Part shown: positions 54,422 to 64,000 of the stretch, in pieces
Layout of the letters: every line of letters begins with the position of its first letter
How positions within the stretch are numbered: position 1 is the first letter of the stretch
Source: Macrotrachela quadricornifera
Lineage: Eukaryota; Rotifera; Eurotatoria; Philodinida; Philodinidae
NCBI GenBank assembly: GCA_022393335.1
Contig: JAJEKB010020594.1
Location: forward strand, 203,213-267,212
Length of the DNA stretch: 64,000 nt
Direction of reading: 5' to 3'
Position numbers and translations under genes: made by a program
The notes under the pieces: model-generated
Database searches by the model: none
The model's input: only the letters and a program-made list of their open reading frames with translations
Told to the model about the DNA's origin: nothing

Positions 54422-57202
54422 TTACAATTTCTTTTTCACAATTTCAATATTCCTTCGCATATTTTGAATATGAGGGTGATTAGGAGGTAGCGAATGTTGT
54501 TGAATATCAAGAGCACGTTCAAAATATGAAAGTGTTTTTGAATACTCTTTCATATCGTCATAGACAAAAGCAATGTTGTTATAAGAAATAGCTATATCAG
54601 GATGATTTGGAGGCAAAGCTTTTTCTTGGATTTCAAGAGCTTTTTCGTAAAACGAAAGTGTTTTCAAATACTCTCCCATACTATTGTATACCAAACCGAT
54701 GTTATTGTAGCAAGTAGCCAACGAAGGATGGTTTGAAGGAACGATTTTTTCAAAGATTTCCAGTGCTTTTTCAAAGTATGAAAGTGCTTGTGAATAGTGT
54801 CCCATATTGTGATACATCATACCAATGTTATTGTAGGAAGTAGCTGTATCAGGATGATTTAATGGTAGAGATTTCTCGATGATTTCACGTGCTTTTTCAT
54901 AAAACGAAAGTGCTTGCTGATAGTCTTCCATGTTATTATGCACTGCACCGATATTGTTGTAGGAACTAGCTAATAATGGATGGTTTTGAGGAAGAGTTTT
55001 TTCTCGAATTTCAAGTGCTTTTTCATAAAACGAGAGTGATTGTGAATAATCTCCTATGTTTCGATGCAGTTCGCCGATATTGTTGTAGAAAGTAGCCAAA
55101 TCAGGATGGTTTCGAGAAAGAGTTTTTTGACAGACTTCAAGTGTTTTTTCGTAATACAAAAGTGCATTCGAGTATTCTCCCATGCTATCGTACACCAAAC
55201 CAATATTGTTGTAGGAAGCAGCCAAATAAGGATGATTTGGAGGGAAAGCTTTTTGATAGATTTCAAGTGCTTTTTTGTAAAATGACAATGCTTTTGGATA
55301 GTCTCCCATAGTATCATATATCAAACCGATATTGTTGTATGGAATGGCCAGTGAATGATGATTTGGAGGAAGACTTTTTTGACAGATATCAAGTGCTTTT
55401 TCGTAAAACGGAAGTGCTTTCGAGTATTCTCCTATTTTTCGATACATCTCGCCAATATTGTTATGAGAAGCAGCCAAATGAGGATGATTTAAAGGAAGCG
55501 TTTTTATATAGATTTCAAGTGTTTTTTCGTAAATTGAAAGCGCTTTCGAATACTCGCCTATGTTGTCATACACCAAACCGATGTTGTTATAGGAATTAGC
55601 TAAAAAAAGATGATGTGGAGGAAGAGTTTTTTGAAACATTGTGAGTGCTTTTTTGTAAAATTGAAGAGCTTGCGAGTATTCTCCTTTTTTGTCATACACC
55701 GAACCGATGTTGTGGTAGGAAATAGCCAAATCAGAATGATCTGAAGGAAGAATTGTTTCTCGAATTGCAAGTGCTTTTTGGTAATACCAAATACTCTTTG
55801 CATAATCAGCTTGGTTAGCCTTGACATATCCAAGCTGATGATAATAAAGTGTTTTCTCGCTCTCATCGGATGTCTGATCAAGTAGTATTTTGTATAATTC
55901 TTCAGCTTTGTCGAAGTAGTCTAATCTAATCAGTAACTGTCCCAATCGTTGCCATCCTGTAGAACCTGCAGTCTCTTGTCTAATACGTTTTGTAAGTGTA
56001 CGGAGTTGTTGGTCGTCATCAGCAGTCAGCTTAAGTTCCACTCGATAAAGTGGATTGTTTTCGTCAATTTTGGTAATTGTACTAACTCGAAAGACGGTAT
56101 GCATAGAGAAAAGAATTTCTTCTTCCGTCTGAAAGTAACTAACGCTCTGGACGGAGGCAAATGGCGCAGAAGAAACGAATGGATCAATTGACATTTTGAA
56201 GACGATACCAACCATGTCGGTTTGCATCGACGCGCTATCAGCATAGAGAAGAGATACTTCTTCATTCTTGCTGGTTGACAAAAAGTTATTAAAGGAGATA
56301 AGTCCACCTTTAGTTCTTCGAAGTTTCTCAAAATCTATCGTTGATAAACCCTGTCCTCTGTACACAATAAAAGACTGTTCATGATAACTGGCAACTTGTT
56401 GTTCATGTAATTGTTCAATTTGATGATGTAGATCATGAATAAAAAAGCCCATATTTATAATAGTGTTGGGTTCCAAGGTACGAAGAGCATGGTTAAGCAT
56501 TTGGTAGAGAAAATATTCACGAGTGTACCACCAAATAGATGATGACGAACAGTAATCATGTTCGAACTCAGTAATAATGTTCAATACAGAGGGATTATCA
56601 GTATAGTGTTGGTGCCAAAATCGGATAAAATCTTTCATAGATTGTTCGTTGTATTTCATTTCAAGTAGAATTTCTTTGAATATTTGAGTGTACATAAACG
56701 AGGGCTCCAATTGATCTAGATTTTGATTGGAAATATATTCATCCACGGGGATAAAACTCACGGAAATGGAATCCTGATTGATTTGTTTTACGATTTGTTG
56801 AAGAGATTCACGGATTGGTTTGATTTTTGTATACACACCCTTTACTTTGATCCACTCTTGGAACCATTGATCATGCTGAGATATATTATCACAGTAGATA
56901 TAAACGGCATCAAGTTGAGGAATATCGTGGATAAGAGGAACTATTTCTTGACCAAGAGTACCTCCTACAATCAAGAAAGCCTTGATGTCATCGAGATCAG
57001 TGAGCAAGTCGATACATTCATCCACTTGAGTAAAAATGTTGACGTCGTTGACGACACTTCGTAATTGTGCCAAGTTGCTTTGATAATCTTTGCGTGTTTG
57101 GTCCATATTGATATCCATCCAGATTAGAAGGTAATTACAAGTTGTGTGTCGTATTGGTCTGTTGTTGTCTGGCAACATTATTGCATTTACAACAATGTCC
57201 AT
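54422..57202 (-). CDS. ADP-ribosyltransferase fused to a 12-unit TPR array
   Basis: A single uninterrupted 926-codon frame with no intron. Residues 1-270 form an N-terminal region typical of rotifer ART proteins (FLIVGGTLGQE, FIPVDEYISNQ, IWWYTREYFLYQML). The ART catalytic core follows: R282 in VYRGQG, S309-T310-S311 in FLSTSKN, and E360-E361-E362 in QTEEEILFS, giving the R-S-E triad with an ExE pair for arginine transfer. From about residue 417 to the end come two diverged and ten regular 42-residue TPRs of kinesin-light-chain type (YNNIG..Y...GEYS.AL.FYEKALEI..K.LP.NHP). TPRs bind peptides or proteins, so the array probably chooses substrates. No signal peptide or membrane helix: cytosolic. 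The start could also be Met29 or Met33. Confidence 0.92.
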   Translation of the reverse strand: MDIVVNAIMLPDNNRPIRHTTCNYLLIWMDINMDQTRKDYQSNLAQLRSVVNDVNIFTQVDECIDLLTDLDDIKAFLIVGGTLGQEIVPLIHDIPQLDAVYIYCDNISQHDQWFQEWIKVKGVYTKIKPIRESLQQIVKQINQDSISVSFIPVDEYISNQNLDQLEPSFMYTQIFKEILLEMKYNEQSMKDFIRFWHQHYTDNPSVLNIITEFEHDYCSSSSIWWYTREYFLYQMLNHALRTLEPNTIINMGFFIHDLHHQIEQLHEQQVASYHEQSFIVYRGQGLSTIDFEKLRRTKGGLISFNNFLSTSKNEEVSLLYADSASMQTDMVGIVFKMSIDPFVSSAPFASVQSVSYFQTEEEILFSMHTVFRVSTITKIDENNPLYRVELKLTADDDQQLRTLTKRIRQETAGSTGWQRLGQLLIRLDYFDKAEELYKILLDQTSDESEKTLYYHQLGYVKANQADYAKSIWYYQKALAIRETILPSDHSDLAISYHNIGSVYDKKGEYSQALQFYKKALTMFQKTLPPHHLFLANSYNNIGLVYDNIGEYSKALSIYEKTLEIYIKTLPLNHPHLAASHNNIGEMYRKIGEYSKALPFYEKALDICQKSLPPNHHSLAIPYNNIGLIYDTMGDYPKALSFYKKALEIYQKAFPPNHPYLAASYNNIGLVYDSMGEYSNALLYYEKTLEVCQKTLSRNHPDLATFYNNIGELHRNIGDYSQSLSFYEKALEIREKTLPQNHPLLASSYNNIGAVHNNMEDYQQALSFYEKAREIIEKSLPLNHPDTATSYNNIGMMYHNMGHYSQALSYFEKALEIFEKIVPSNHPSLATCYNNIGLVYNSMGEYLKTLSFYEKALEIQEKALPPNHPDIAISYNNIAFVYDDMKEYSKTLSYFERALDIQQHSLPPNHPHIQNMRRNIEIVKKKL
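54470..55830. repeat. 126 bp tandem coding repeats of the TPR array
   Basis: About ten diverged 126 bp units inside the ART-TPR gene, each with the plus-strand word TTGTTGTA/ATAG marking YNNIG. Diverged enough to be stable, yet alike enough to allow unit gain or loss. Confidence 0.8.
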
Positions 57203-59412
57203 AACGTATACGAAGTTCCGATTATATTTGTTGTCAATAAGAAGAAAAGGACTATTTACCTTATTCGCTGTTAACTAGTGATATACTCTGATTATTTTAT
57301 GAGTACTGTGTTTGATATTAAAATTTTTTTTCTGTATATGATTTTTCGTTACGCTCCATCAATCGGACGGTTTTTTCCAACCAATATGCATATGCGCACT
57401 TTTTCTTCTCCTTTTATAAAGACAGGTGAGTCTATACATAATTTGAAGTACAGCACGAAAATTCAGCTATGAATAATTTTTTCGTTCGAATGTGGATTAT
57501 AAAGAGAACGTGAGTGACACATATTTTTTATTATCTCTAGAGATAATTTTGTTAATACTTAGTCTAATGAACAATTAGTTTTTCATAGTTTCTAACAAAG
57601 CGGAATATTGTAATTATCAATATTCATTATTAGCATCGATCAATATGACATGGTTTTACTCGCTTCTTAACTCATTCGCGGCGAGGTTTATTTTTCAGTG
57701 AGAAACATGTCTGTATCTGATGAGAAAATAGGTTTTATCTTAATATGTGAAAAACTCATGATTCAATGGCCTCCGCTCTTTAAAAGATAATTTTTATTAA
57801 AAACATTTCAACGTATGTTAGGCTTCAAAACATGGTACTGTGTATAAGGCAACATTTCATTCTTTGCATTTGTAACCGTTTTTGTTTCGTGTTTTGGGAT
57901 ACGAGTTATGTATTTGCGGAGAAAACAGCGTCTTCGACCGTCATTCGAGCTTTCTAACCAACTACTTCTTTCAATTTTTTTAGAGGGACGATACAAAGAG
58001 TTATAAAGTTATAAAGTCATCATCACCATTGGCCTTTCTGTTCTTATGATAGATAGAATTTCTCAAATGCTTGTGTCAAATTATACTTGGAATCATATTA
58101 ATATGAGCTGCAATAATAATTTTCCATTTTACTCTCGCATTTTCTATGCATTTTGAGAATTCGATATCTCAGGAATAAAGCCACGAGGGCACGATTCCTT
58201 TTGGAGTTTTTCATATCTCATTAAGGTCTATCTATCGCCAAAAGATGAGTCTTAAAGGGCCTAACCACCTAAATATGTTCCCTCGTAAGTTTCTTTTGCG
58301 TTTGAATAAATGTTACTCTATTATAAAGAGTAGATGCCAATCAATCAAATATTCTATCAAAGGAGAATCAATATCAAAGATCTCTGAAGAACAGCTACCA
58401 TCAAGAATTAAATTAAGGATTGACCACGATATTCAATAGTTTTCTTACCATTTTCAGAAAAATCTCATACAATCACTCAATGCTAGCGAAGTGAAAATAT
58501 AATACAAACACAATGTTGATATATTGAAACATTGATACAGTTGAAAAGTTCAGTCTAACCTCTATCAATAAACCACTTCTACAAGAGTAAAGATAAAAAA
58601 AGCTTGGTTCCTTCTACAGAACAAATTCCACAAAATACAGTTATTCATCACGCGACCAATTTGAAAACGAATTAGCATCAGAAACGGCCTACAAGCAACA
58701 CGTCACACACTGCTCGAGAAGAATCAGTACTATATAAGTAGAAACGTCCAAATCCTACAATAAGATTTAATTATTCGTTCGTTCCTTAAAATGACTCTAC
58801 AATCATAAGAATAAAGTGATCAGATTGAACAACCAGCAAAGATTTAAATAGCGACGGAAATTTATTAAACAGTGCACGATATGTTGAATTGGCTGTAGTT
58901 ATTTGTAGGACAGCAGAAAACATTAAATATCCAGCCGAAGATTAAACAACTGTGCAGATTTTAAAACAGTGCTGAAGATTTAAGTAGCTATTCGTCGGAA
59001 TAAAGCTGCAAGGTTAAATAACTATGCAGACAAATAGTGATAAAGACTGTTTCTCTAATCTCTATAGACGTAACATAAATTTTCTCGTTCTGTTCTGTCC
59101 AAATTTAGCTTCGCCACGTATAATCTTGGACTTGTTTTTCACTTTTTTCGTTCCGTTCAACCTCTATCGGGTCGAGCTATAACTTCTCAAGATTTCTAAC
59201 ATTTTTTATAAATAAGGTTTCTGTTAGTATTTCAGTTTAAAAAAATAATCGACACAAATAAAAGGTGCAAAGCTTGAATAAAAATATGAAAACAACAAAG
59301 AAATATATTTGGCATGTCTTTAGCAACTATCAAAAAATGAAAAATGAGCTAGAAAACTCTACAGTAGATTTACGATCTTCAAGGACGGTTTGGTTCGTTC
59401 TATTTCATCCTC
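57203..59412. other. Intergenic
   Basis: No supported gene. A 64-codon plus-strand frame at 58245-58439 (basic, no motif) and a repeated GCAGA-TTAAA wording around 58880-59030 are the only oddities. Confidence 0.4.
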
Positions 59413-59652
59413 CTATGGTAGTACCCAGCCATGCTTCTGGAGCCATGCTTTTTCTTCCCTAGATAATGTTCTTCCACCATGTTTCCATGTTCCATTGTCC
59501 TTCAATGCGTTTCCATCCGTGAAATGAACGTGAGCGTGATTATCACCAATATTCAAACTGGCTTGATCTACGCGACTTACAGTTCTTGGTGCTTGACCTT
59601 TATTCACTTCTTGTTGCATTCTATTCACAGACGAATTTAAGTTATCTGCCAT
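59413..59652 (-). CDS. 79-residue orphan resembling bacterial toxin-system C-termini
   Basis: A complete small frame with a good start context after an A-rich leader (TATCATGG). Sense: polar N-terminus (MADNLNSSVNRMQQEVNKG), then NHAHVHFTDG, LKDNGTWKHGG and REEKAWLQKHGWVLP. The HxHF-DG...LN/D-DGT-KHGG...WL-HGW pattern is one I know from short bacterial proteins and from the ends of polymorphic-toxin-type proteins; whether it is active or merely structural is not known. There is no signal peptide, membrane helix or intron. It is possibly of horizontal origin but with local base composition. No partner gene is adjacent. Confidence 0.6.
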   Translation of the reverse strand: MADNLNSSVNRMQQEVNKGQAPRTVSRVDQASLNIGDNHAHVHFTDGNALKDNGTWKHGGRTLSREEKAWLQKHGWVLP

Positions 59653-60745
59653 GATAGTTTTTTGTTGTTGTGAGAAATAAACTGAAGAAAGAATGATTTC
59701 GTTTTCTTTTTATACTTCTTTCAGATTAGACTATTGGTTTTTTTCTTAACGTCATTAGATAACAGGGAAGAAAAAATACCAACATTACTCACATTATTTA
59801 TAGAATCGTTTCACGTGGTAGAAAGAAAAGATAAAGAAAAAAAAGGATTTTTCTCATCCTCCTGTTCTATTTCTTCGTAATACATTAGTGCATGAATAAC
59901 TAATACTGTCTTCCTCTGTACTGGGAAAGAACAGGGACGTATAAGACCATAAATTGATTGAATGCACTTTTCCTTTCCCAGTCAAGACGAATTATATATG
60001 GCACGCAAGTGTATCGTCTCATTTGCGAATATGAAATATAATTTAAGATTTAAAACTATTTCAATCAGTTTTAATCATGTTTGGAATTTAAATAAATTAA
60101 CCAATATTGATTTTTGAAAAAAGACGCTTCACAAAAATGCGTATAACTTTTGAAAGGAATGTGATATTGGCATCGGGTTTTCACCGCTAGATAGATCTCT
60201 GTACGAGACGTGGTACTATAGAATAATCAGGATGCCAAATATGTTTTACCATGGTGACACTTTGAATGGAACATCTACGAGATTGTCATTCTATGTAAGG
60301 TAAATGTGATATTCGAAATCAGCAAAAAAAAGCTGTTAGCACAATTTTTACGGGATTAAAAGTGTGAAACACGACCTAGCTGCTACTATGGATAAAATAG
60401 ATGTAAAAAGTTGTTGTAAATATTCTATATTTATCTTTACCTAATGAACAAGCTATGTCCTATTTTATTGTACTTTATCGTTTTAATCAACTGCTTAGTT
60501 ATAATATCACATAAGCATGTGTGAAAATGAGTTGACATAAAAGAAAACTATTAGTAATCCTAATTCATACTAATATATCAAAAACAAATAAGTAAGGTAT
60601 GATTTATACAGCAGACTTTTCAAATCTAAACGAATATGTTGTCGTTTTCTTCGTTCTGATGTATGATATTTAACCATTAAACTAGTATGTTTTTTCGACA
60701 AGAGAAATATTTCAAATAATACATTTATGATTATGAAGCGATTTG
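59653..60745. other. Intergenic
   Basis: No supported gene. A TTTCAG and pyrimidine tract near 59715 (plus strand) is not matched by an exon. Confidence 0.4.
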
Positions 60746-60907
60746 TCAAATAGACATTGATAAAATGACTGCTCTTCCATTTTCCGCAACCAATGTCATC
60801 TTATTCTTTGGCTCAGCATCGTTTTGTACACAATCAGAAACATAAAACAAACTCTCTTTTAGTTGTGAAATAACTAATGCATCGCTTTCATTTAAATGAA
60901 AATCCAT
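60746..60907 (-). CDS. 53-residue protein or terminal exon
   Basis: ATG at 60907 to TGA at 60748-60746, preceded in frame by a TAG. Composition is clearly protein-like (MDFHLNESDALVISQLKE, FYVSDCVQNDAEPKNKMTLV, ENGRAVILSMSI). There is no signal peptide or known motif. It is the leftmost of a run of small minus-strand coding blocks (60.7-63.3 kb) and may be the last exon of a larger, partly decayed gene. Confidence 0.45.
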   Translation of the reverse strand: MDFHLNESDALVISQLKESLFYVSDCVQNDAEPKNKMTLVAENGRAVILSMSI

Positions 60908-61402
60908 GTTCTATGCAATGGTAGACAATTCACCTTTGATTATCATGACTAAAAAAGAAAAAGAAATCTTTGAAACAAAAAATTCTATACAAAAGTATGT
61001 GCAAAATTATTGGAAAATGTTTTGGCTATAAATTTTTATCGATCTAACGGTAGCCGCTAATTATTTTGCACTTGAGATAGATATATTTGACTTAACAAAC
61101 CTACATGGTTTCATTGAAATCGACGAGACACACCTAGGGACGTTTCCTTGTTACTGTTAATAATCTTTTTTCGTTTTTACTGACCAATTTTTATATTTGT
61201 GCAATAAAAAAAAGCTTTTCTATAGTCTCAAATACTCGAGATATTTTAAACAACTTTAAAAAGACAAACTACATCATTCAAGAATATTTAGTCGTATGTA
61301 ATCAAATAAAATATTGCGATAACATAATTCATACCTAATGTAAAATCCAACATAAATATCCGATTATTCGAATATTTTTATTTGACCCATTGTTCCATTA
61401 AA

Positions 61403-61609
61403 TCAATTAGTGTTACCATACAATAAATAGTTTGATTCAAACCAATTATAATTCATTTTTGTTTCATCACATTGGCAATCAAGATCATGATCAGCTAATG
61501 CATAAAAATAAGACTACAGATTTTTCCCTTCCATGACGTCGACTACAATATTGATTGTAGTAGAACAATGTAAATGATCTATTGAACAAGTTACATATAT
61601 TTGAAACAT
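61403..61609 (-). pseudogene. Unrecognised cysteine-containing protein, one nonsense codon
   Basis: From ATG 61609 (or the acceptor GTGTAG just before it) 69 codons run to TGA 61405-61403, broken only by TAG at 61516-61514 (codon 32; CAG to TAG would explain it). Sense before: YVTCSIDHLHCSTTINIVVD; after: YFYALADHDLDCQCDETKMN and WFESNYLLYG. Four or more cysteines suggest a secreted or domain fragment. An alternative is a small intron with unusual sites. No family recognised. Confidence 0.45.
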
Positions 61610-61660
61610 CTACACCTAATAAATGTTTTGTGGTTCATATAGATAAAAATAAATTAATTT

Positions 61661-62068
61661 TTATAATGATATTTGAAGAATATTTTCTTTAGTTAAATTT
61701 TTATTTCTGTTGATATAATATTCGAAAAATTCTTCAACTGTTAAAGACATTTTTAATTGATTTGCATATCGATGTAATTTTTTGTTTATCTACACTTTTA
61801 TAAGCTAGATAACTATCACTATTAACCAAAAATTATACACATTTGTTTTTGGTAAATGATTATGAAAAGATCTTTCAAATTTTTGTTTATCTTCATCTAT
61901 GCGATGTAAAACATAATTCGAATTTTTCTTTTTATATAATCTTTTGCATGCTCTTGATAAGTTCACAATATCAATAAAACATATATATTTACATAACTGA
62001 TATAAAATATTATAAGGAAGATTACCTAGAAACATTTTTTGAAAAAAGAATTCTTTCAGAGATGTCAT
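61661..62068 (-). CDS. Short F-box protein, two exons
   Basis: Exon 1 62068-61841 and exon 2 61789-61661 are joined at phase 0 over a 51-nt intron (GTGTAT..GTGTAG), giving 118 residues. Residues 13-50 are an F-box: FLGNLPYNILYQLCKYIC, then DIVNLSRACKRLYKK, matching the LP..il..i..yl...d...l...ck.l pattern that binds Skp1 in SCF ubiquitin ligases. The rest is basic and helical (KLHRYANQLKM, TVEEFFEYYINRNK) with no LRR, WD40 or other substrate domain, so it may be a minimal or truncated F-box protein. An in-frame Met ten codons upstream is less likely as the start. Confidence 0.65.
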
Positions 62069-62277
62069 AATATATAGAAAAAAAGTACGATAGAACATTC
62101 AAGATTATTATAAAGCAGCAAAATGACTAGTTTATCACAATATCACACGATTTGATCTAAATCACAAGTATTAGTATTTATCATTTTGAATATAACCATC
62201 ATCATCATCACTGTTATCCTATAAACATATACATTGTCGAAGAAAAATGACGAATGTTTCACGCTGAAGACTAGCTT

Positions 62278-63328
62278 TTAAAGGAAAACAGTTAAAGTAA
62301 TACCATTTTCAGATCTAAAGTAAATGTAAACTTTTTTTATTCACTAGATGATATTGACTAAATACTTACATAAATAAATCAAATTTGAATTTGATCTAAA
62401 AAATAAATAACTTTCAAAAATACTTGTTTTAGATCGACTTGTCGTTGGCCTGAACCAAATTTAATTGCTTCCTTTTCTAATCCAACATTATTGATCTTTA
62501 TAGATTTTGATAGATTGTAAAATGAATGGAATGATTCTATTTTCGATGTGATCTAGAAAATAAAAGTCGATAGAACAAGAATTCTTTCTAACCCTCACTC
62601 TTATTCTAATGAATATCAATTCAATTTATATATACATTAAATTATCATAAATTAGATTCTTCTTACCAAACATTCATGCAATGATTCTAAAATGAATAAT
62701 AAGAATTTTATGCAACTACATATATTTTTTGGCCTTGACATGTATATGTAATCCAACTAACAAAAATATTTTGATGCCTATCTATTTCACAGAATAATAT
62801 AATATAAAGAACAGCTTGTATGTAAAATCTAAACAACATATTATTTACTTTTATTAATAAAAATCGTCTGCATATTTAAAAGTTTTGTTTTCGTTGGGCC
62901 GCAGTTCCGAAATTGTGAAACAGTGATGAAGTCAAAAGATATTCAATAAAATTGAAAAATTCATGGAAACAATTTAATTTTATAAAACTTTGATAAAAGA
63001 GAAATTTTTTTCTTTCAAAACTGGCATGATCTGATTGAAACACAACTTTTATTTTCATCAAGTCCATCTAAATAAAATAGCACACTTAATTCTCTTTTGG
63101 ATGAAGATCTTAACCATAAAAGATGCATGCTTACCGATTTGAACTATTATCTAATTTAATATTTTCTCTTATCATTATAATTAATGAAGATAAAAAAATG
63201 TTTTCATCCGTTAGTTTCAATGATGATAGATCGATTAATGCGTATAATTTATCGGCATTTGATAGATTCACATTGTAATTTGTTATTAAATGATTAAGGA
63301 TGTATGATTTAACATCACGTGAAATCAT
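62278..63328 (-). CDS. Tentative multi-exon gene of unknown function
   Basis: Several exon-like blocks on the minus strand follow one another. (a) 63328 to GTAAGC near 63136 contains MISRDVKSYILNHL and YALIDLSSLKLTDENIF. (b) A block after a 50-nt intron reads VLFYLDGLDENK. (c) 62686-62667 is a 20-nt mini-exon. (d) 62552-62424 is 43 codons with FHSFYNLSKSIKIN and EKEAIKFGSGQRQVDLKQ. (e) 62395-62370 and (f) 62314-62278 end in a stop. Exons c-d-e-f join in phase with good sites. The b to c link is unproven, and b has an early stop unless spliced at a weak GT. A further acidic end, DNSDDDDGYIQNDKY near 62215-62170, could be an alternative last exon. Confidence 0.35.
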
Positions 63329-64000
63329 TGAGTCATTTTATAAATAAGATCAAATGATAATTCAATACAGTATGACAATATTTGTAATAGATATAGATGA
63401 GAATAGATCTACAACTATAATTATTTCTCTAACTGAAATATTAAAAAAAATATGGTTTTAAGATATGAAAAATACAAAGACACAAACAATTAATATCAAT
63501 CGATGTAGAAAATTTTTCTGTATCGAATTGCGTCTTTGCTTCTTCTTCGGAAAGTGGCTGGAACATAATAATCAATACTGTCAATGTGTTGCATGTATAG
63601 TAAAGTATAACGCGCTACTCTTATTGGTTCATACCCTCTTGGCCAATAAATAAAATCAATTTTTTCTCGGAAATACGAAATAGGTAAAAAAAATCTGACA
63701 TCACTACAAAATCTATCTCTCATCAAGCATTAATTAGTGTTAAGGAGAACGTTCGAAATAATTGGAAGACATGTGGCGCCACCAAGTGTATCAGTCCGTT
63801 CATTACCTAACACAAAACTGATGATTTATGTCTATTTCATGGCACATTATACCTTTTCAATGTGTCAACTTTTATACGATTAAATCTTTTGTTAATTGTC
63901 TCATTCAATATGATATACAACATATCACTTTATTTAACACATTCTCAATGAAATTATTCTTCTTGTATTACATTTTATTTCATTAATTATATATTTTTGT
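63329..64000. other. Intergenic to window end
   Basis: No supported gene. Overlapping frames on both strands at 63465-63726 have no protein-like motif. Confidence 0.45.

Noticed and set aside
55054..56331. Frames of 70-113 codons overlapping the ART-TPR gene on both strands
   Set aside because: They repeat with the 126 bp TPR period and are shadows of the real frame.
1..64000. CRISPR arrays, bacterial operons or rRNA genes
   Set aside because: No regularly spaced identical repeats with unique spacers, no Shine-Dalgarno-linked gene runs and no rRNA sequence. Short GT-AG introns show a eukaryotic genome.
1..64000. Telomeric repeat tracts marking a chromosome end
   Set aside because: No array of a short G-rich telomere-type hexamer was seen; TE richness alone does not prove a subtelomere.

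Overview
The window looks like a piece of a bdelloid rotifer genome (Adineta/Rotaria-like), assigned from sequence features alone. The DNA is strongly AT-rich. Introns are very short (about 40-75 nt, GT..AG). The gene set is typical of these animals: an arginine ADP-ribosyltransferase (ART) joined to a long TPR array, a second free ART, an NHL propeller protein, surface proteins with DETDIDCGG-type cysteine-rich units, an F-box protein, an orphan 7TM receptor, and bacterial-looking fragments (M14 carboxypeptidase, a 79-residue orphan). Genes are sparse, many are broken, and the space between them is full of transposon remnants, hairpins and minisatellites. The species cannot be fixed from the sequence.

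Layout. 1-10 kb: the start of a 7TM receptor (running off the left edge), two decayed exon groups, an ARF-like GTPase with an in-frame intron in its P-loop, two convergent copies of a cysteine-rich surface-protein gene (one decayed), and a broken carboxypeptidase. 10-16.6 kb: a transposon nest. A 3.4 kb pogo/Tigger-type element with ~190 bp terminal inverted repeats sits in a degraded piggyBac copy, next to a second piggyBac remnant. 17-25 kb: an intact intronless ART, a single-pass membrane protein exon, a six-blade NHL protein and a secreted aldo-keto reductase. 25-28 kb: two foldback elements and a protein made of exact 32-residue repeats. 30.4-33.2 kb: a 2.8 kb candidate TIR element holding several satellites and a hAT-type MITE. 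36-43 kb: repeat-dominated, with a tRNA-derived SINE, hairpins, 34 bp and 60 bp minisatellites, a piggyBac 3' remnant, a TIR element and a Helitron 3' end. 44-50 kb: three small minus-strand multi-exon genes that only appear after splicing. 54-57 kb: the 926-residue ART-TPR gene. 59-63 kb: a cluster of small minus-strand genes and pseudogenes, including an F-box gene.

No operon-like cooperation is evident and the genes look independent. Coherent themes are two ARTs of different architecture, several secreted or surface proteins, and at least five transposon classes (pogo/Tc, piggyBac, hAT, Helitron, SINE) plus unclassified TIR or foldback elements. Exon joins below were worked out by eye from splice sites and reading frame and have no transcript support.
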